NCBI RefSeq assembly: GCF_003324565.1
Contig: NZ_QOLA01000011.1
Coordinates: 62,001-126,000, forward strand
From: Streptomyces sp. SDr-06
GTDB lineage: Bacteria; Actinomycetota; Actinomycetes; Streptomycetales; Streptomycetaceae
Direction: 5' to 3'
DNA length: 64,000 nt
The position numbers and the translations under genes were made by a program. The notes under the pieces were generated by a model that was not told where the DNA came from, ran no database searches, and saw only the letters and a program-made list of their open reading frames with translations. Shown piece after piece: positions 1 through 7,975 of the stretch. Numbering within the stretch: position 1 is the stretch's first letter; each line of letters begins with the position of its first letter.

Positions 1-1104
1 CAGTCCGGTGAGGCCCTGGCCTCCGCTGACCACTTCACCGGCTTGGTCCGCGGCAGTGCGGTCGACGACGCCGTTGACGACCTCGACGACGAACGAGTCG
101 GGTTCGTAGCGCAGTTCCACGGTGATCGGGGCGCCCGGTGCGTGCTTGTAGGCGTTGGTCAGGGCTTCCTGGACGATCCGGTACGCCGCGTGATCGGCGG
201 CGGCGGCCAGCGGCCGGGGTTCGCCGCCGGCCCGCAGTTCCACGGTGTTCCCGGCGGCCCGTGCGGCGGTCACGAGTTCCTGGATCCCGGCGGTGCCCCG
301 GGCGGCGGGCTGGGCCGCGTCGGGCGCCCCGGGGGCTTCCACGCCGTCCCGCAGGATGCCGACGACCTCGCGCAGTTCGTGCATGGCGGCGACGGAGGCC
401 TGTCGCAGCACGCCGACGGCCTCGCGCTGGCGACCGGTCAGTTCGGGGTCGACCTCCAGGGCGCCGGTGTGCACGGAGATGAGGGCGAGCTGGTGGCCGA
501 GGCTGTCGTGCATGTCCTGGGCGATGCGCTGGCGCTCGCGCAGGCGGGCCTGGCCCGCGACCATGGCGCGTTCGCGGAGCAGCTGGGCGTTGTGTTCCTG
601 CATGGCGCGCAGCAGGGTGCGCCGCTGCGACCAGTACCGGCTGGTGAGGCCGGGTACGACGGCTACGGCGAGGAAGAACAGGGTGCTGAAGACGCCCATG
701 AGGACGGGCTGTGCGATGGGCCACAGCGTGATGACGCCGAGCACCTGGTAGATGACGAAGGCGGCCGTGAAGGCGGCCAGGGCCCGTCCCGCGCCGAGGA
801 TGTGGCGCCCCGCCGACCAGGCGGCGACCATCAGGAGCGGGGCGGCCTCGCCCGCCGTCATGGCCAGGGCCGCGGCGCCGAGCAGCACGCTCGCGGGCAG
901 GGAGCGGCGCAGCAGGGACAGGGCGACGACGGCGACGGTGACGGCCGCGGCGCGCAGGGGCCCGCCGACGAGCAGCCCCGTGCCGCCCGTCATGAGGGCC
1001 AGGACGAACGCGAGCGCGGCCTCGCCGCCGACGCGGCGCCGCGACCAGGGTTCGGGCCCCTTCAGCAGGCGCCATCCGCTGCGGGCCCTCGATGACACAT
1101 CCAC
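1..1104 (-). CDS. Two-component sensor histidine kinase, C-terminus cut by window edge
   Basis: Open minus-strand frame from a GTG at 1104-1102 down to base 1. About the first 150 residues hold several hydrophobic membrane segments. A dimerisation/phosphoacceptor segment follows with RERQRIAQDMHDSLGHQLA, in which His199 is the predicted phosphorylated residue; this is the HisKA_3 type that partners NarL/LuxR response regulators. Near the edge the ATPase domain shows an N-box-like EALTNAYKHA and the start of a G-box (GGQGLTGL), so only the last few dozen residues are missing. The regulator gene would be expected immediately to the left. Its signal cannot be deduced. The start is uncertain; a stop lies 9 bases upstream of the GTG in frame, which limits alternatives to internal ones. 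Confidence 0.85.
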   Translation of the reverse strand, partial: MDVSSRARSGWRLLKGPEPWSRRRVGGEAALAFVLALMTGGTGLLVGGPLRAAAVTVAVVALSLLRRSLPASVLLGAAALAMTAGEAAPLLMVAAWSAGRHILGAGRALAAFTAAFVIYQVLGVITLWPIAQPVLMGVFSTLFFLAVAVVPGLTSRYWSQRRTLLRAMQEHNAQLLRERAMVAGQARLRERQRIAQDMHDSLGHQLALISVHTGALEVDPELTGRQREAVGVLRQASVAAMHELREVVGILRDGVEAPGAPDAAQPAARGTAGIQELVTAARAAGNTVELRAGGEPRPLAAAADHAAYRIVQEALTNAYKHAPGAPITVELRYEPDSFVVEVVNGVVDRTAADQAGEVVSGGQGLTGL

Positions 1105-1349
1105 GCCCGCACCCTAGGCAGTGCTCCCCCGGCCGGGCGGCTCTCTTTCGTCGTGCCTCGCCGCGACAAAAGTCGTGCGGCCCCCTGCCGGGTGCGCGGG
1201 CAGGGGTTTGCGCGGCGCGGGACGCGACATATGACACAGGGGAGGAGAACGCCCGGGAGAGCAGCTGGGGAAGGGACACGGCGTGGAGCAGCGCAGACGT
1301 GACGCGGGGCGTGCGGGTCCGTGCTGCGCGGGGAGTGTGGACCTACGAA

Positions 1350-1385
1350 GGAAGCCCCGCAGATCCGGGGATCTGCGGGGCTTCC
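1350..1385 (-). terminator. Rho-independent-type hairpin after tRNA-Leu
   Basis: Perfect 15-bp inverted repeat (arm GGAAGCCCCGCAGAT at 1350-1364, complement at 1371-1385) with a 6-base loop. It begins 7 bases beyond the 3' end of the minus-strand tRNA-Leu. It lacks a long U tract, as usual in this GC-rich genus. Confidence 0.8.
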
Positions 1386-1391
1386 GACTTG

Positions 1392-1474
1392 TGCGCGAGG
1401 GGGGATTTGAACCCCCACGTCCCGAAGGACACTGGCACCTGAAGCCAGCGCGTCTGCCGTTCCGCCACTCGCGC
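1392..1474 (-). tRNA. tRNA-Leu (anticodon CAG)
   Basis: The minus strand folds as a class II tRNA. It has a 7-bp acceptor stem (GCGCGAG with CTCGCGC), anticodon stem CTGGC/GCCAG around loop TTCAGGT giving anticodon CAG, a long variable arm (TGTCCTTCGGGACG) and a T-arm with GGTTCAAATC. The 3' CCA is not encoded. The long variable arm and the anticodon agree on leucine. Confidence 0.95.
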
Positions 1475-1852
1475 AAGAGTGGTGTGCTGGGCTCTCTCAC
1501 TTTTCGGTGCGATTGCCTGGCGACGTCGAGAAGATTAGCACGCTGCGCAGGGTGGATTCACATCCGTTGTTTGGGGCGACCCTGGTGGGGAGGAGCAGAT
1601 CAGGAAAGAGGCAACCCCCGGCGCCGTTACCCGCTCCTCCTGAGTGCACCCAGGGTGCGGGACACTGTCGGGATGCCACCTCTACGATCCGTACGAGAGG
1701 TGCGTGTGAGAGGTGACACTCGTCCACAGGGCACAGAAGGGGAACCAGCCGATTTCCCGACGCGTGGATACGATCAGTAAGCAGTACCAAGAGAGCGACC
1801 CAGAGCAGAACCGGCAGCAACACCAGGACGGCAACGACGGAGGAGGTGCCCC
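1475..1852. other. Non-coding gap between tRNA-Leu and fhaA
   Basis: 378 bases without a convincing gene. It should hold the divergent promoters of tRNA-Leu (a TAATCT hexamer on the minus strand near 1531-1536 could be its -10) and of the fhaA operon. An inverted repeat CACCTCT/AGAGGTG lies at 1677-1683 and 1696-1702. A DnaA-box-like TCGTCCACA occurs near 1723. None of these is proven functional. Confidence 0.35.
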
Positions 1853-2716
1853 ATGGGAGTCCTGAAGCGTTTCGAGCAGCGTCTCGAAGGCCTGGTCAAC
1901 GGCACCTTCGCGAAGGTCTTCAAGTCCGAGGTCCAGCCGGTCGAGATCGCCGGCGCGCTCCAGCGTGAGTGCGACAACAACGCATCGATCTGGAACAGGG
2001 ACCGCACGGTCGTCCCCAATGACTTCATCGTCGAGCTGAGCGCCCCGGACTTCGAGCGGCTCAGCCCGTACTCGGGCCAGCTCGGCGACGAGCTCTCCGG
2101 CCTGGTGCGCGACTACGCGAAGCAGCAGCGCTACACCTTCATGGGCCCGATCAAGGTGCACCTGGAGAAGGCCGAGGACCTCGACACCGGTCTGTACCGG
2201 GTGCGCAGCCGCACGCTCGCGTCCAGCACCGACCAGCAGGGCCAGGGACCCCAGGGCCCCGGCCCCGGTGCTCCGCAGCGCCCGGCACCCGCGGCCCCCC
2301 AGGGCGGCCGCGGTGGCTACGGCTATCCGCCGGCCGCGGCTCCGCCCATGCCCGCAGCGCCGCCTCCGGGCCGCCCCAACGGTTCGCCCGCCGACCGCCG
2401 TCCGGCGCCGGGGCCGATGCCGGGCGGGCACGGCCAGGTGCGACGCTGGATCGAGATCAATGGCACCCGCCACCAGATCTCCCGCCCGACGCTGGTCCTT
2501 GGCCGCAGCACCGATGCGGACGTGAGGATCGACGATCCCGGCGTTTCGCGCAGGCACTGTGAGATCCGGACCGGAACGCCCCCGACGATCCAGGATCTCG
2601 GGTCCACCAACGGGATCGTGGTGGACGGGCAGCACACCACCCGCGCTACGCTCCGCGACGGCTCGCGGATCGTCGTGGGCAGCACCACCATCGTTTACCG
2701 GCAAGCCGAAGGGTGA
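1853..2716 (+). CDS. fhaA: FhaA: DUF3662 and FHA domain phosphothreonine-binding protein
   Basis: 287 aa cytoplasmic adaptor that reads Ser/Thr phosphorylation and links PknB signalling to cell-wall synthesis. The N-terminal DUF3662 (FhaA_N) domain covers about residues 1-115, a Pro/Gly/Gln-rich linker about 120-195, and the FHA domain about 200-285 with the phosphopeptide-binding signatures GRSTDAD, VSRRHCE and LGSTNG. The start is the ATG preceded by GGAGGAGG 5 bases upstream. It heads an operon with fhaB, pstP, rodA, pbpA and pknB, the same set and order as in M. tuberculosis. In that species FhaA binds a phosphorylated pseudokinase domain of MviN; here the pseudokinase is a separate gene at 45,637-47,409. 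The linker is much shorter than that of the mycobacterial 500-residue protein. Confidence 0.95.
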   Translation: MGVLKRFEQRLEGLVNGTFAKVFKSEVQPVEIAGALQRECDNNASIWNRDRTVVPNDFIVELSAPDFERLSPYSGQLGDELSGLVRDYAKQQRYTFMGPIKVHLEKAEDLDTGLYRVRSRTLASSTDQQGQGPQGPGPGAPQRPAPAAPQGGRGGYGYPPAAAPPMPAAPPPGRPNGSPADRRPAPGPMPGGHGQVRRWIEINGTRHQISRPTLVLGRSTDADVRIDDPGVSRRHCEIRTGTPPTIQDLGSTNGIVVDGQHTTRATLRDGSRIVVGSTTIVYRQAEG

Positions 2717-2726
2717 AGCGGGGGCA

Positions 2727-3263
2727 ATGTCAGAGCTGACCCTCACGGTCATGCGGTTGGGTTTCCTCGCCGTACTGTGGCTGTTCGTCATCGTGGCCGT
2801 TCAGGTCATTCGCAGCGACCTGTTCGGCACGCGCGTCACCCAGCGCGGTTCGCGCCGGGGCAATGACGCGAACCGGCAGCAGCAGACCGGCCGCCAGGCC
2901 GCGGCCGCGGCCGCGCCGCCGCCCCAGCGCGGCCAGCAGCAGAGCGGCGGCGGGCGGCAGCGCCGCGGCGCCCCGACCAAGCTGGTCGTGTCCGAGGGCA
3001 CCCTCACCGGCACCACGGTCGCGCTGCAGGGCCAGACCATCACGCTGGGCCGGGCGCACGATTCGACGATCGTCCTGGACGACGACTACGCGTCGAGCCG
3101 CCATGCCAGGATCTACCCGGACCGGGACGGCAATTGGATCGTCGAGGATCTCGGGTCCACCAACGGCACCTATCTGGACCGGACCCGGCTCACCACCCCG
3201 ACCCCGATTCCGCTGGGCGCGCCGATCCGCATCGGCAAGACCGTCATCGAGCTGCGGAAGTAG
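2727..3263 (+). CDS. fhaB: FhaB/FipA-like membrane FHA domain protein
   Basis: 178 aa, starting at ATG 2727, ten bases after the fhaA stop and behind a GGGGG-rich ribosome site. One N-terminal transmembrane helix (about residues 7-27, LGFLAVLWLFVIVAV) is followed by a basic Gln/Ala/Arg-rich linker and a C-terminal FHA domain (about 95-178) with LGRAHDST, SSRHARI and LGSTNGTY. The family binds phosphothreonine on division and cell-wall proteins; in mycobacteria FhaB/FipA links FtsZ and FtsQ. Its position between fhaA and pstP supports a phospho-signalling role at the membrane. A longer in-frame reading from 2559 overlaps fhaA entirely and was not used. Confidence 0.93.
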   Translation: MSELTLTVMRLGFLAVLWLFVIVAVQVIRSDLFGTRVTQRGSRRGNDANRQQQTGRQAAAAAAPPPQRGQQQSGGGRQRRGAPTKLVVSEGTLTGTTVALQGQTITLGRAHDSTIVLDDDYASSRHARIYPDRDGNWIVEDLGSTNGTYLDRTRLTTPTPIPLGAPIRIGKTVIELRK

Positions 3264-3344
3264 TACGACAATGAGCGAGCGGAGCGAGCGAGCCGCGGCG
3301 GTCCTCAGGGACCGGGACGGGCTCCCGACCGGAGGGTGGGCAGT

Positions 3345-4874
3345 GTGGCTCGACATGACCGGCTGTACCCCGAGCCGACAGGCGAGGTGCGCATGAGTCT
3401 CTCCCTGCGTTTCGCCGCCGGATCGCACAAGGGCATGATCCGCGAGGGGAACGAGGACTCCGGTTACGCCGGTCCCCGTCTCCTCGCCATCGCCGACGGC
3501 ATGGGCGGTCAGGCCGCCGGTGAGGTCGCCTCGTCCGAGGTGATCTCCACGCTGGTCACGCTCGACGACGACGTACCCGGCTCGGACATCCTCACCTCGC
3601 TGGGCACCGCCGTGCAGCGGGCCAACGACCAGCTGCGCATGATGGTCGAGGAGGACCCCCAGCTGGAGGGGATGGGCACCACGCTCACCGCTCTGCTGTG
3701 GACGGGTCAGCGCCTGGGCCTGGTGCATGTCGGCGACTCGCGCGCCTATCTGCTGCGCGACGGCGTCCTCACCCAGATCACCCAGGACCACACGTGGGTG
3801 CAGCGGCTGGTCGACGAGGGCCGCATCACCGAGGAAGAGGCCACCACCCACCCGCAGCGCTCGCTCCTGATGCGGGCGCTGGGCAGCGGTGACCACGTCG
3901 AGCCGGATCTGTCGATCCGCGAAGTGCGGGCCGGCGACCGGTACTTGATCTGCTCCGACGGCCTGTCGGGGGTGGTCTCCCACCAGACGATGGAGGAGAC
4001 CCTCGCCAGCTATCAGGGTCCGCAGGAGACCGTGCAGGAGCTGATCCAGCTCGCGCTGCGCGGCGGCGGCCCCGACAACATCACGGTGATCATCGCCGAT
4101 GTGCTCGACGTCGACGCCGGGGACACCCTGGCGGGGCAGCTCAACGACACCCCGGTGATCGTCGGCGCGGTCGCCGAGAACCAGCTCCAGCTGAATGACG
4201 GCGGCGCCATGCAGACGCCGGCGGGCCGCGCCTCCGGGCTCGGCCGTCCCGCTCCCTCGCCCCCGGGAGGCGGCTTCGGCCCGCCCGGCAGCGGTGAGGA
4301 CGGCGGTTACGGCAATCCTCCCGAGGGCACCTTCGGCTCGTACACGGACGAGGACTTCGTGAAGCCGCGCCGGCGCGGCCGCGGCCGGTGGATCCGCAGG
4401 TCGATCTACATCGTGCTGGCCCTGGCGGTCGTCGGCGGCGGTCTGTACGGCGGCTACCGCTGGACGCAGACGCAGTACTTCATCGGCACCAACAACGACG
4501 GCACGCCGCACGTGGCGCTGTACCGGGGCATCAGCCAGGACCTGGCGTGGGTGAAGCTCTCCAAGGTGGAGACCGACTACCCGAAGATCGAACTCAAGTA
4601 CCTCCCGCAGTACCAGCGCAACCAGATCGATTCGACGATCGCCGCGAGCAGCCTCGACAAGGCGCAGGCCAAGATCCAGGAGTTCGCGACGCAGGCGTCC
4701 GCCTGCCAGAAGGAGGAGGAGCGTCGCGCCGCGGAGAGCAACAACTCCGTGAAGCCCGGCACGGGCGCCACCAGCGCCCCGTCCAACAAGACCACCACCA
4801 CCGCATCTCCCACACCCGGCCCCAGCCTCTCGGAGGACGAGCAGAAGCTGGTCTCGCAGTGCGGTAAGCAGTAG
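3345..4874 (+). CDS. pstP: PstP: membrane PP2C Ser/Thr protein phosphatase
   Basis: 509 aa. The PP2C catalytic domain covers about residues 20-255, with metal-binding and core motifs EDSGYAG, DGMGGQAAGEV, GDSRAYLLRDG and GGGPDNITVII. A Pro/Gly-rich linker, one transmembrane helix near 352-372 and an extracytoplasmic tail with two cysteines follow. It is expected to dephosphorylate PknB and its substrates. The start chosen is GTG 3345, with GGAGG at 3331-3335 nine bases upstream. ATG 3393 (MSLSLRF, where family conservation begins) is the alternative, with a weaker GAGG. It lies 81 bases after fhaB, the largest gap in this otherwise tight operon; the gap contains a GAGCGAGCGGAGCGAGC motif. Confidence 0.93.
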   Translation: MARHDRLYPEPTGEVRMSLSLRFAAGSHKGMIREGNEDSGYAGPRLLAIADGMGGQAAGEVASSEVISTLVTLDDDVPGSDILTSLGTAVQRANDQLRMMVEEDPQLEGMGTTLTALLWTGQRLGLVHVGDSRAYLLRDGVLTQITQDHTWVQRLVDEGRITEEEATTHPQRSLLMRALGSGDHVEPDLSIREVRAGDRYLICSDGLSGVVSHQTMEETLASYQGPQETVQELIQLALRGGGPDNITVIIADVLDVDAGDTLAGQLNDTPVIVGAVAENQLQLNDGGAMQTPAGRASGLGRPAPSPPGGGFGPPGSGEDGGYGNPPEGTFGSYTDEDFVKPRRRGRGRWIRRSIYIVLALAVVGGGLYGGYRWTQTQYFIGTNNDGTPHVALYRGISQDLAWVKLSKVETDYPKIELKYLPQYQRNQIDSTIAASSLDKAQAKIQEFATQASACQKEEERRAAESNNSVKPGTGATSAPSNKTTTTASPTPGPSLSEDEQKLVSQCGKQ

Positions 4875-4900
4875 GCAGCCGTAGGGGGCCTTTCCACACC

Positions 4901-6322
4901 ATGAGCGTTGTCACCAACACGACCACCATTGGCGCGATCGAAGCACCGAGCCGCCGCAACACCGAGCTGGCCCTGCTGATCTTCGCCGTGGCCATCCCGG
5001 TGTTCGCGTACGCCAACGTGGGGCTTGCCATGACCGGCAAGCTTCCCTCCGGCATGCTCGGATACGGTCTGGGCCTGGGCCTGATGGCGGGTGTGGCGCA
5101 CTTGGTGGTGCGTAAGTTCGCCAAGTACGCCGATCCCCTGCTGCTGCCACTCGCGACGCTGCTCAACGGGCTCGGCCTGGTGCTGATCTGGCGGCTGGAC
5201 CAGTCGCCGCGGCTGATCCAGCGGGCGAAGAGCGCATGGGGCAAGTTCTCCCCCGACGCTCCTCACCAGCTGCTGTTCACCGCGATCGGGGTGGCGCTGT
5301 TCATCGGTGTACTGCTGCTGCTCAGGGACCACCGCATCCTGCAGCGCTACACGTACATCTCGATGGCGGTGGCACTGTTCCTGCTGGTCATCCCGATGTT
5401 CTTCCCGGCCGTCAACGGCGCGAAGATCTGGATCTCGATCCCCGGCCTGGGCACCATCCAGCCCGGCGAGTTCGCGAAGATCATCATCGCGATCTTCTTC
5501 TCCGGCTACCTGATGGTGAAGCGCGACGCGCTCGCACTGGCCAGCCGGCGCTTCATGGGTCTCTACCTGCCGCGCGGCCGCGACCTCGGGCCGATCCTGG
5601 TCATCTGGGCGCTGTCGATCCTGATCCTCGTCTTCGAGACCGACCTCGGCACCTCGCTGCTGTTCTTCGGCCTGTTCGTCGTCATGCTGTACGTCGCCAC
5701 CGAGCGCACCAGCTGGATCGTGTTCGGTCTGCTGATGTCGGCGGTCGGCGCGGTCGGTGTGGCCTCGTTCGAGCGCCACGTCCAGTCGCGTGTGAACGCC
5801 TGGCTGGACCCGTTCGCCTGCTACACGTCCGACAAGAGCGGTGCCTGTGAGCAGATCGGCCAGGCCATCATGTCGTTCGGCTCCGGCGGCACGCTGGGCA
5901 CCGGGCTCGGCCAGGGCAACTCCGACCTCATCGGCTTCGCCGCCAACGCCGACTTCATCCTCTCCACCGTCGGTGAGGAGCTGGGCCTGGCCGGAATGAT
6001 GGCGCTGCTGCTCCTGTACGGCCTGATCGTGGAGCGCGGTGTGCGCACCGCGCTCGCCGCCCGCGACCCGTTCGGCAAGCTCCTCGCGATCGGCCTGTCC
6101 GGCGCCTTCGCGCTCCAGGTGTTCGTCGTCGCCGGCGGTGTGATGGGCCTCATCCCGCTGACCGGTATGACGATGCCGTTCCTCGCCCAGGGCGGTTCCT
6201 CCGTCATCGCCAACTGGGCCCTGATCGGGATCCTGATCCGGATCAGCGACACCGCGCGCCGTCCCGCACCGGCCCCCGCCCCGTCCCCCGACGCCGAGAT
6301 GACCCAGGTGGTCCGACCGTGA
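4901..6322 (+). CDS. rodA: SEDS-family peptidoglycan glycosyltransferase (RodA/FtsW)
   Basis: 473 aa polytopic protein with about ten to twelve hydrophobic segments, of the SEDS family that polymerises lipid II glycan strands. Family landmarks visible are QPGEFAKI (the PxEFAK loop) and ETDLGTSLL, whose Asp belongs to the conserved DxG region. The C-terminal GLIPLTGMTMPFLAQGGSS segment is also typical. It overlaps the start of the cognate class B PBP by four bases (GTGA), implying translational coupling and a working polymerase-transpeptidase pair. The name rodA follows synteny with M. tuberculosis; sequence alone does not separate an elongation from a sporulation role. Confidence 0.93.
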   Translation: MSVVTNTTTIGAIEAPSRRNTELALLIFAVAIPVFAYANVGLAMTGKLPSGMLGYGLGLGLMAGVAHLVVRKFAKYADPLLLPLATLLNGLGLVLIWRLDQSPRLIQRAKSAWGKFSPDAPHQLLFTAIGVALFIGVLLLLRDHRILQRYTYISMAVALFLLVIPMFFPAVNGAKIWISIPGLGTIQPGEFAKIIIAIFFSGYLMVKRDALALASRRFMGLYLPRGRDLGPILVIWALSILILVFETDLGTSLLFFGLFVVMLYVATERTSWIVFGLLMSAVGAVGVASFERHVQSRVNAWLDPFACYTSDKSGACEQIGQAIMSFGSGGTLGTGLGQGNSDLIGFAANADFILSTVGEELGLAGMMALLLLYGLIVERGVRTALAARDPFGKLLAIGLSGAFALQVFVVAGGVMGLIPLTGMTMPFLAQGGSSVIANWALIGILIRISDTARRPAPAPAPSPDAEMTQVVRP

Positions 6323-7788
6323 ACAAGCCCCTGCGCCGGATCGCGATCTTCTGCGGTCTGCTCATCCTGTCGCTGATGATCCGCGACAACTGGCTGCAGT
6401 ACGTGCGGGCCGACGAGCTGAACACGAACGAGCACAACCGCCGCGTCCAGATCGAGCGCTTCGCCCATGAGCGCGGCAACATCATCACGGCCGACGGCCA
6501 GACGATCACCGGCTCGACGGAGACGACCGGCAACGACTTCAAGTACAAGCGGGTCTGGAAGGACGGCCCCATGTGGTCGCCGGTCACCGGGTACGACTCG
6601 CAGGCGTTCGGCGCCACCCAGCTGGAGAACCTGGAGGACGGCATCCTCTCCGGCACCGACAACCGGCTCTTCTTCGACCGGACCATGTCGATGTTCACCG
6701 GGGACAAGAAGAAGGGTGGCAATGTCATCACCACCCTGAACAGCAAGGCCCAGAAGGCCGCCTTCGAAGGGCTGGGCGACAAGAAGGGCGCCGTCGCCGC
6801 CATCGACCCGCGCACCGGTGCGATCCTGGCGCTCGCCTCCACGCCGTCCTACGACCCGTCCACGTTCGCGGGCAACAGCAAGAAGGACTCCGAGGCCTAC
6901 AACGCCCTGCAGAAGAAGGCCGACCCGAACGACCCGATGCTGAACCGGGCCCTGCGCCAGACGTACCCGCCGGGCTCCACCTTCAAGGTGGTCACCGCCG
7001 CGGCCGCTCTGGAGAACGGCCTGTACTCAGGGATCGACGACCCGACGAAGTCGCCGGTGCCGTACATCCTGCCGGACACCGCCCACCAACCGCTGAACAA
7101 CGAAGGCAACATCCCCTGTGAGAACGCCACGCTGAAGGTGGCGCTCCAGTACTCCTGCAACACCGTCTTCGGCAAGATCAGCGCCGACCTGGGCAACGAC
7201 AAGATGAAGGCCGAGGCCGAGAAGTTCGGCTTCAACAAGGAAATCTTCAACCCGGTCCGCACGGACGCCAGCGTCTTCCCCAAGGACAACCGTCCGCAGA
7301 ACGCCATGGCGGGCATCGGACAGGCCTCCAACCGCGCCACCCCGCTCCAGATGGCCATGGTCGCCGCCGCCGTCGCCAATGACGGCAAGCTGATGAAGCC
7401 GTACATGGTCGACCAGCTCCAGACTCCGAACGTGGATGTGCTCTCCAAGACCCAGCCGGAGCAGATGAGCCAGCCCATGTCGGCCGCCACGGCGCAGAAG
7501 GTCCAGAAGATGATGGAGTTCGTGGTCACCGACGGCACCGGCAAGGCGGGGCAGATCGACGGGGTCACCGTCGGCGGCAAGACCGGTACCGCCCAGCACG
7601 GCGTCGACAACAGCGGCAACCCCTACGCCTGGTTCATCTCCTACGCCAAGAGCGGCGACGGTTCGCCGGTCGCGGTCGCCGTGGTGATCGAAGGCTCCGA
7701 CACGACCCGTGACGACATCGCGGGCGGCAAGCTGGCGGCCCCCATCGCGAAGAACGTGATGAAGGCGGTGCTCGACAGCAAGAAGTGA
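6319..7788 (+). CDS. pbpA: PbpA: class B penicillin-binding protein (transpeptidase)
   Basis: 489 aa, GTG start overlapping the rodA stop. One N-terminal membrane anchor (about residues 5-24) is followed by a PBP dimerisation region and a transpeptidase domain. The three active-site motifs are complete: STFK with Ser220 and Lys223, SCN at 279-281, and KTG at 421-423 followed by TAQHG. The protein cross-links stem peptides outside the membrane and should partner the SEDS protein encoded just upstream. It lacks a glycosyltransferase domain and PASTA repeats. In mycobacteria the homologue is regulated by PknB, whose gene follows here. Confidence 0.95.
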   Translation: MNKPLRRIAIFCGLLILSLMIRDNWLQYVRADELNTNEHNRRVQIERFAHERGNIITADGQTITGSTETTGNDFKYKRVWKDGPMWSPVTGYDSQAFGATQLENLEDGILSGTDNRLFFDRTMSMFTGDKKKGGNVITTLNSKAQKAAFEGLGDKKGAVAAIDPRTGAILALASTPSYDPSTFAGNSKKDSEAYNALQKKADPNDPMLNRALRQTYPPGSTFKVVTAAAALENGLYSGIDDPTKSPVPYILPDTAHQPLNNEGNIPCENATLKVALQYSCNTVFGKISADLGNDKMKAEAEKFGFNKEIFNPVRTDASVFPKDNRPQNAMAGIGQASNRATPLQMAMVAAAVANDGKLMKPYMVDQLQTPNVDVLSKTQPEQMSQPMSAATAQKVQKMMEFVVTDGTGKAGQIDGVTVGGKTGTAQHGVDNSGNPYAWFISYAKSGDGSPVAVAVVIEGSDTTRDDIAGGKLAAPIAKNVMKAVLDSKK

Positions 7789-7796
7789 CCCGGGCC

Positions 7797-7810
7797 GTTT
7801 CACGTGAAAC
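7797..7810. other. parS site 1
   Basis: Exact GTTTCACGTGAAAC, the ParB-binding centromere palindrome of Streptomyces. It lies nine bases after the pbpA stop and about 25 kb left of oriC. Confidence 0.95.
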
Positions 7811-7817
7811 ATCGCTC

Positions 7818-7831
7818 GTTTCACGTGAAAC
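7818..7831. other. parS site 2
   Basis: Second exact GTTTCACGTGAAAC, with 21 bp (two helical turns) start-to-start from site 1. The pair sits in the pbpA-pknB gap and may support cooperative ParB loading. Confidence 0.95.
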
Positions 7832-7975
7832 ATCACACGCGCCCTGTACCGGTCCGGTATCAGGTGGCGGTCGCGGGCTGATCGGCTTGCGGTGCCCGGT
7901 AGCGTATGCGCGAACAGCACACCGCCGGACCACCCATGGGTACGGTCGGGACAGACGGAGAGGGCTGGATTAGCT

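Noticed and set aside
35..1279. 414-aa minus-strand open reading over the histidine kinase
   Set aside because: Arg/Pro/Gly-rich nonsense in a shifted frame; the frame ending at base 1 contains the kinase motifs and proper codon bias.
1682..2791. 369-aa minus-strand reading across fhaA
   Set aside because: Lies fully antisense to the well-supported FhaA gene and shows no domain.
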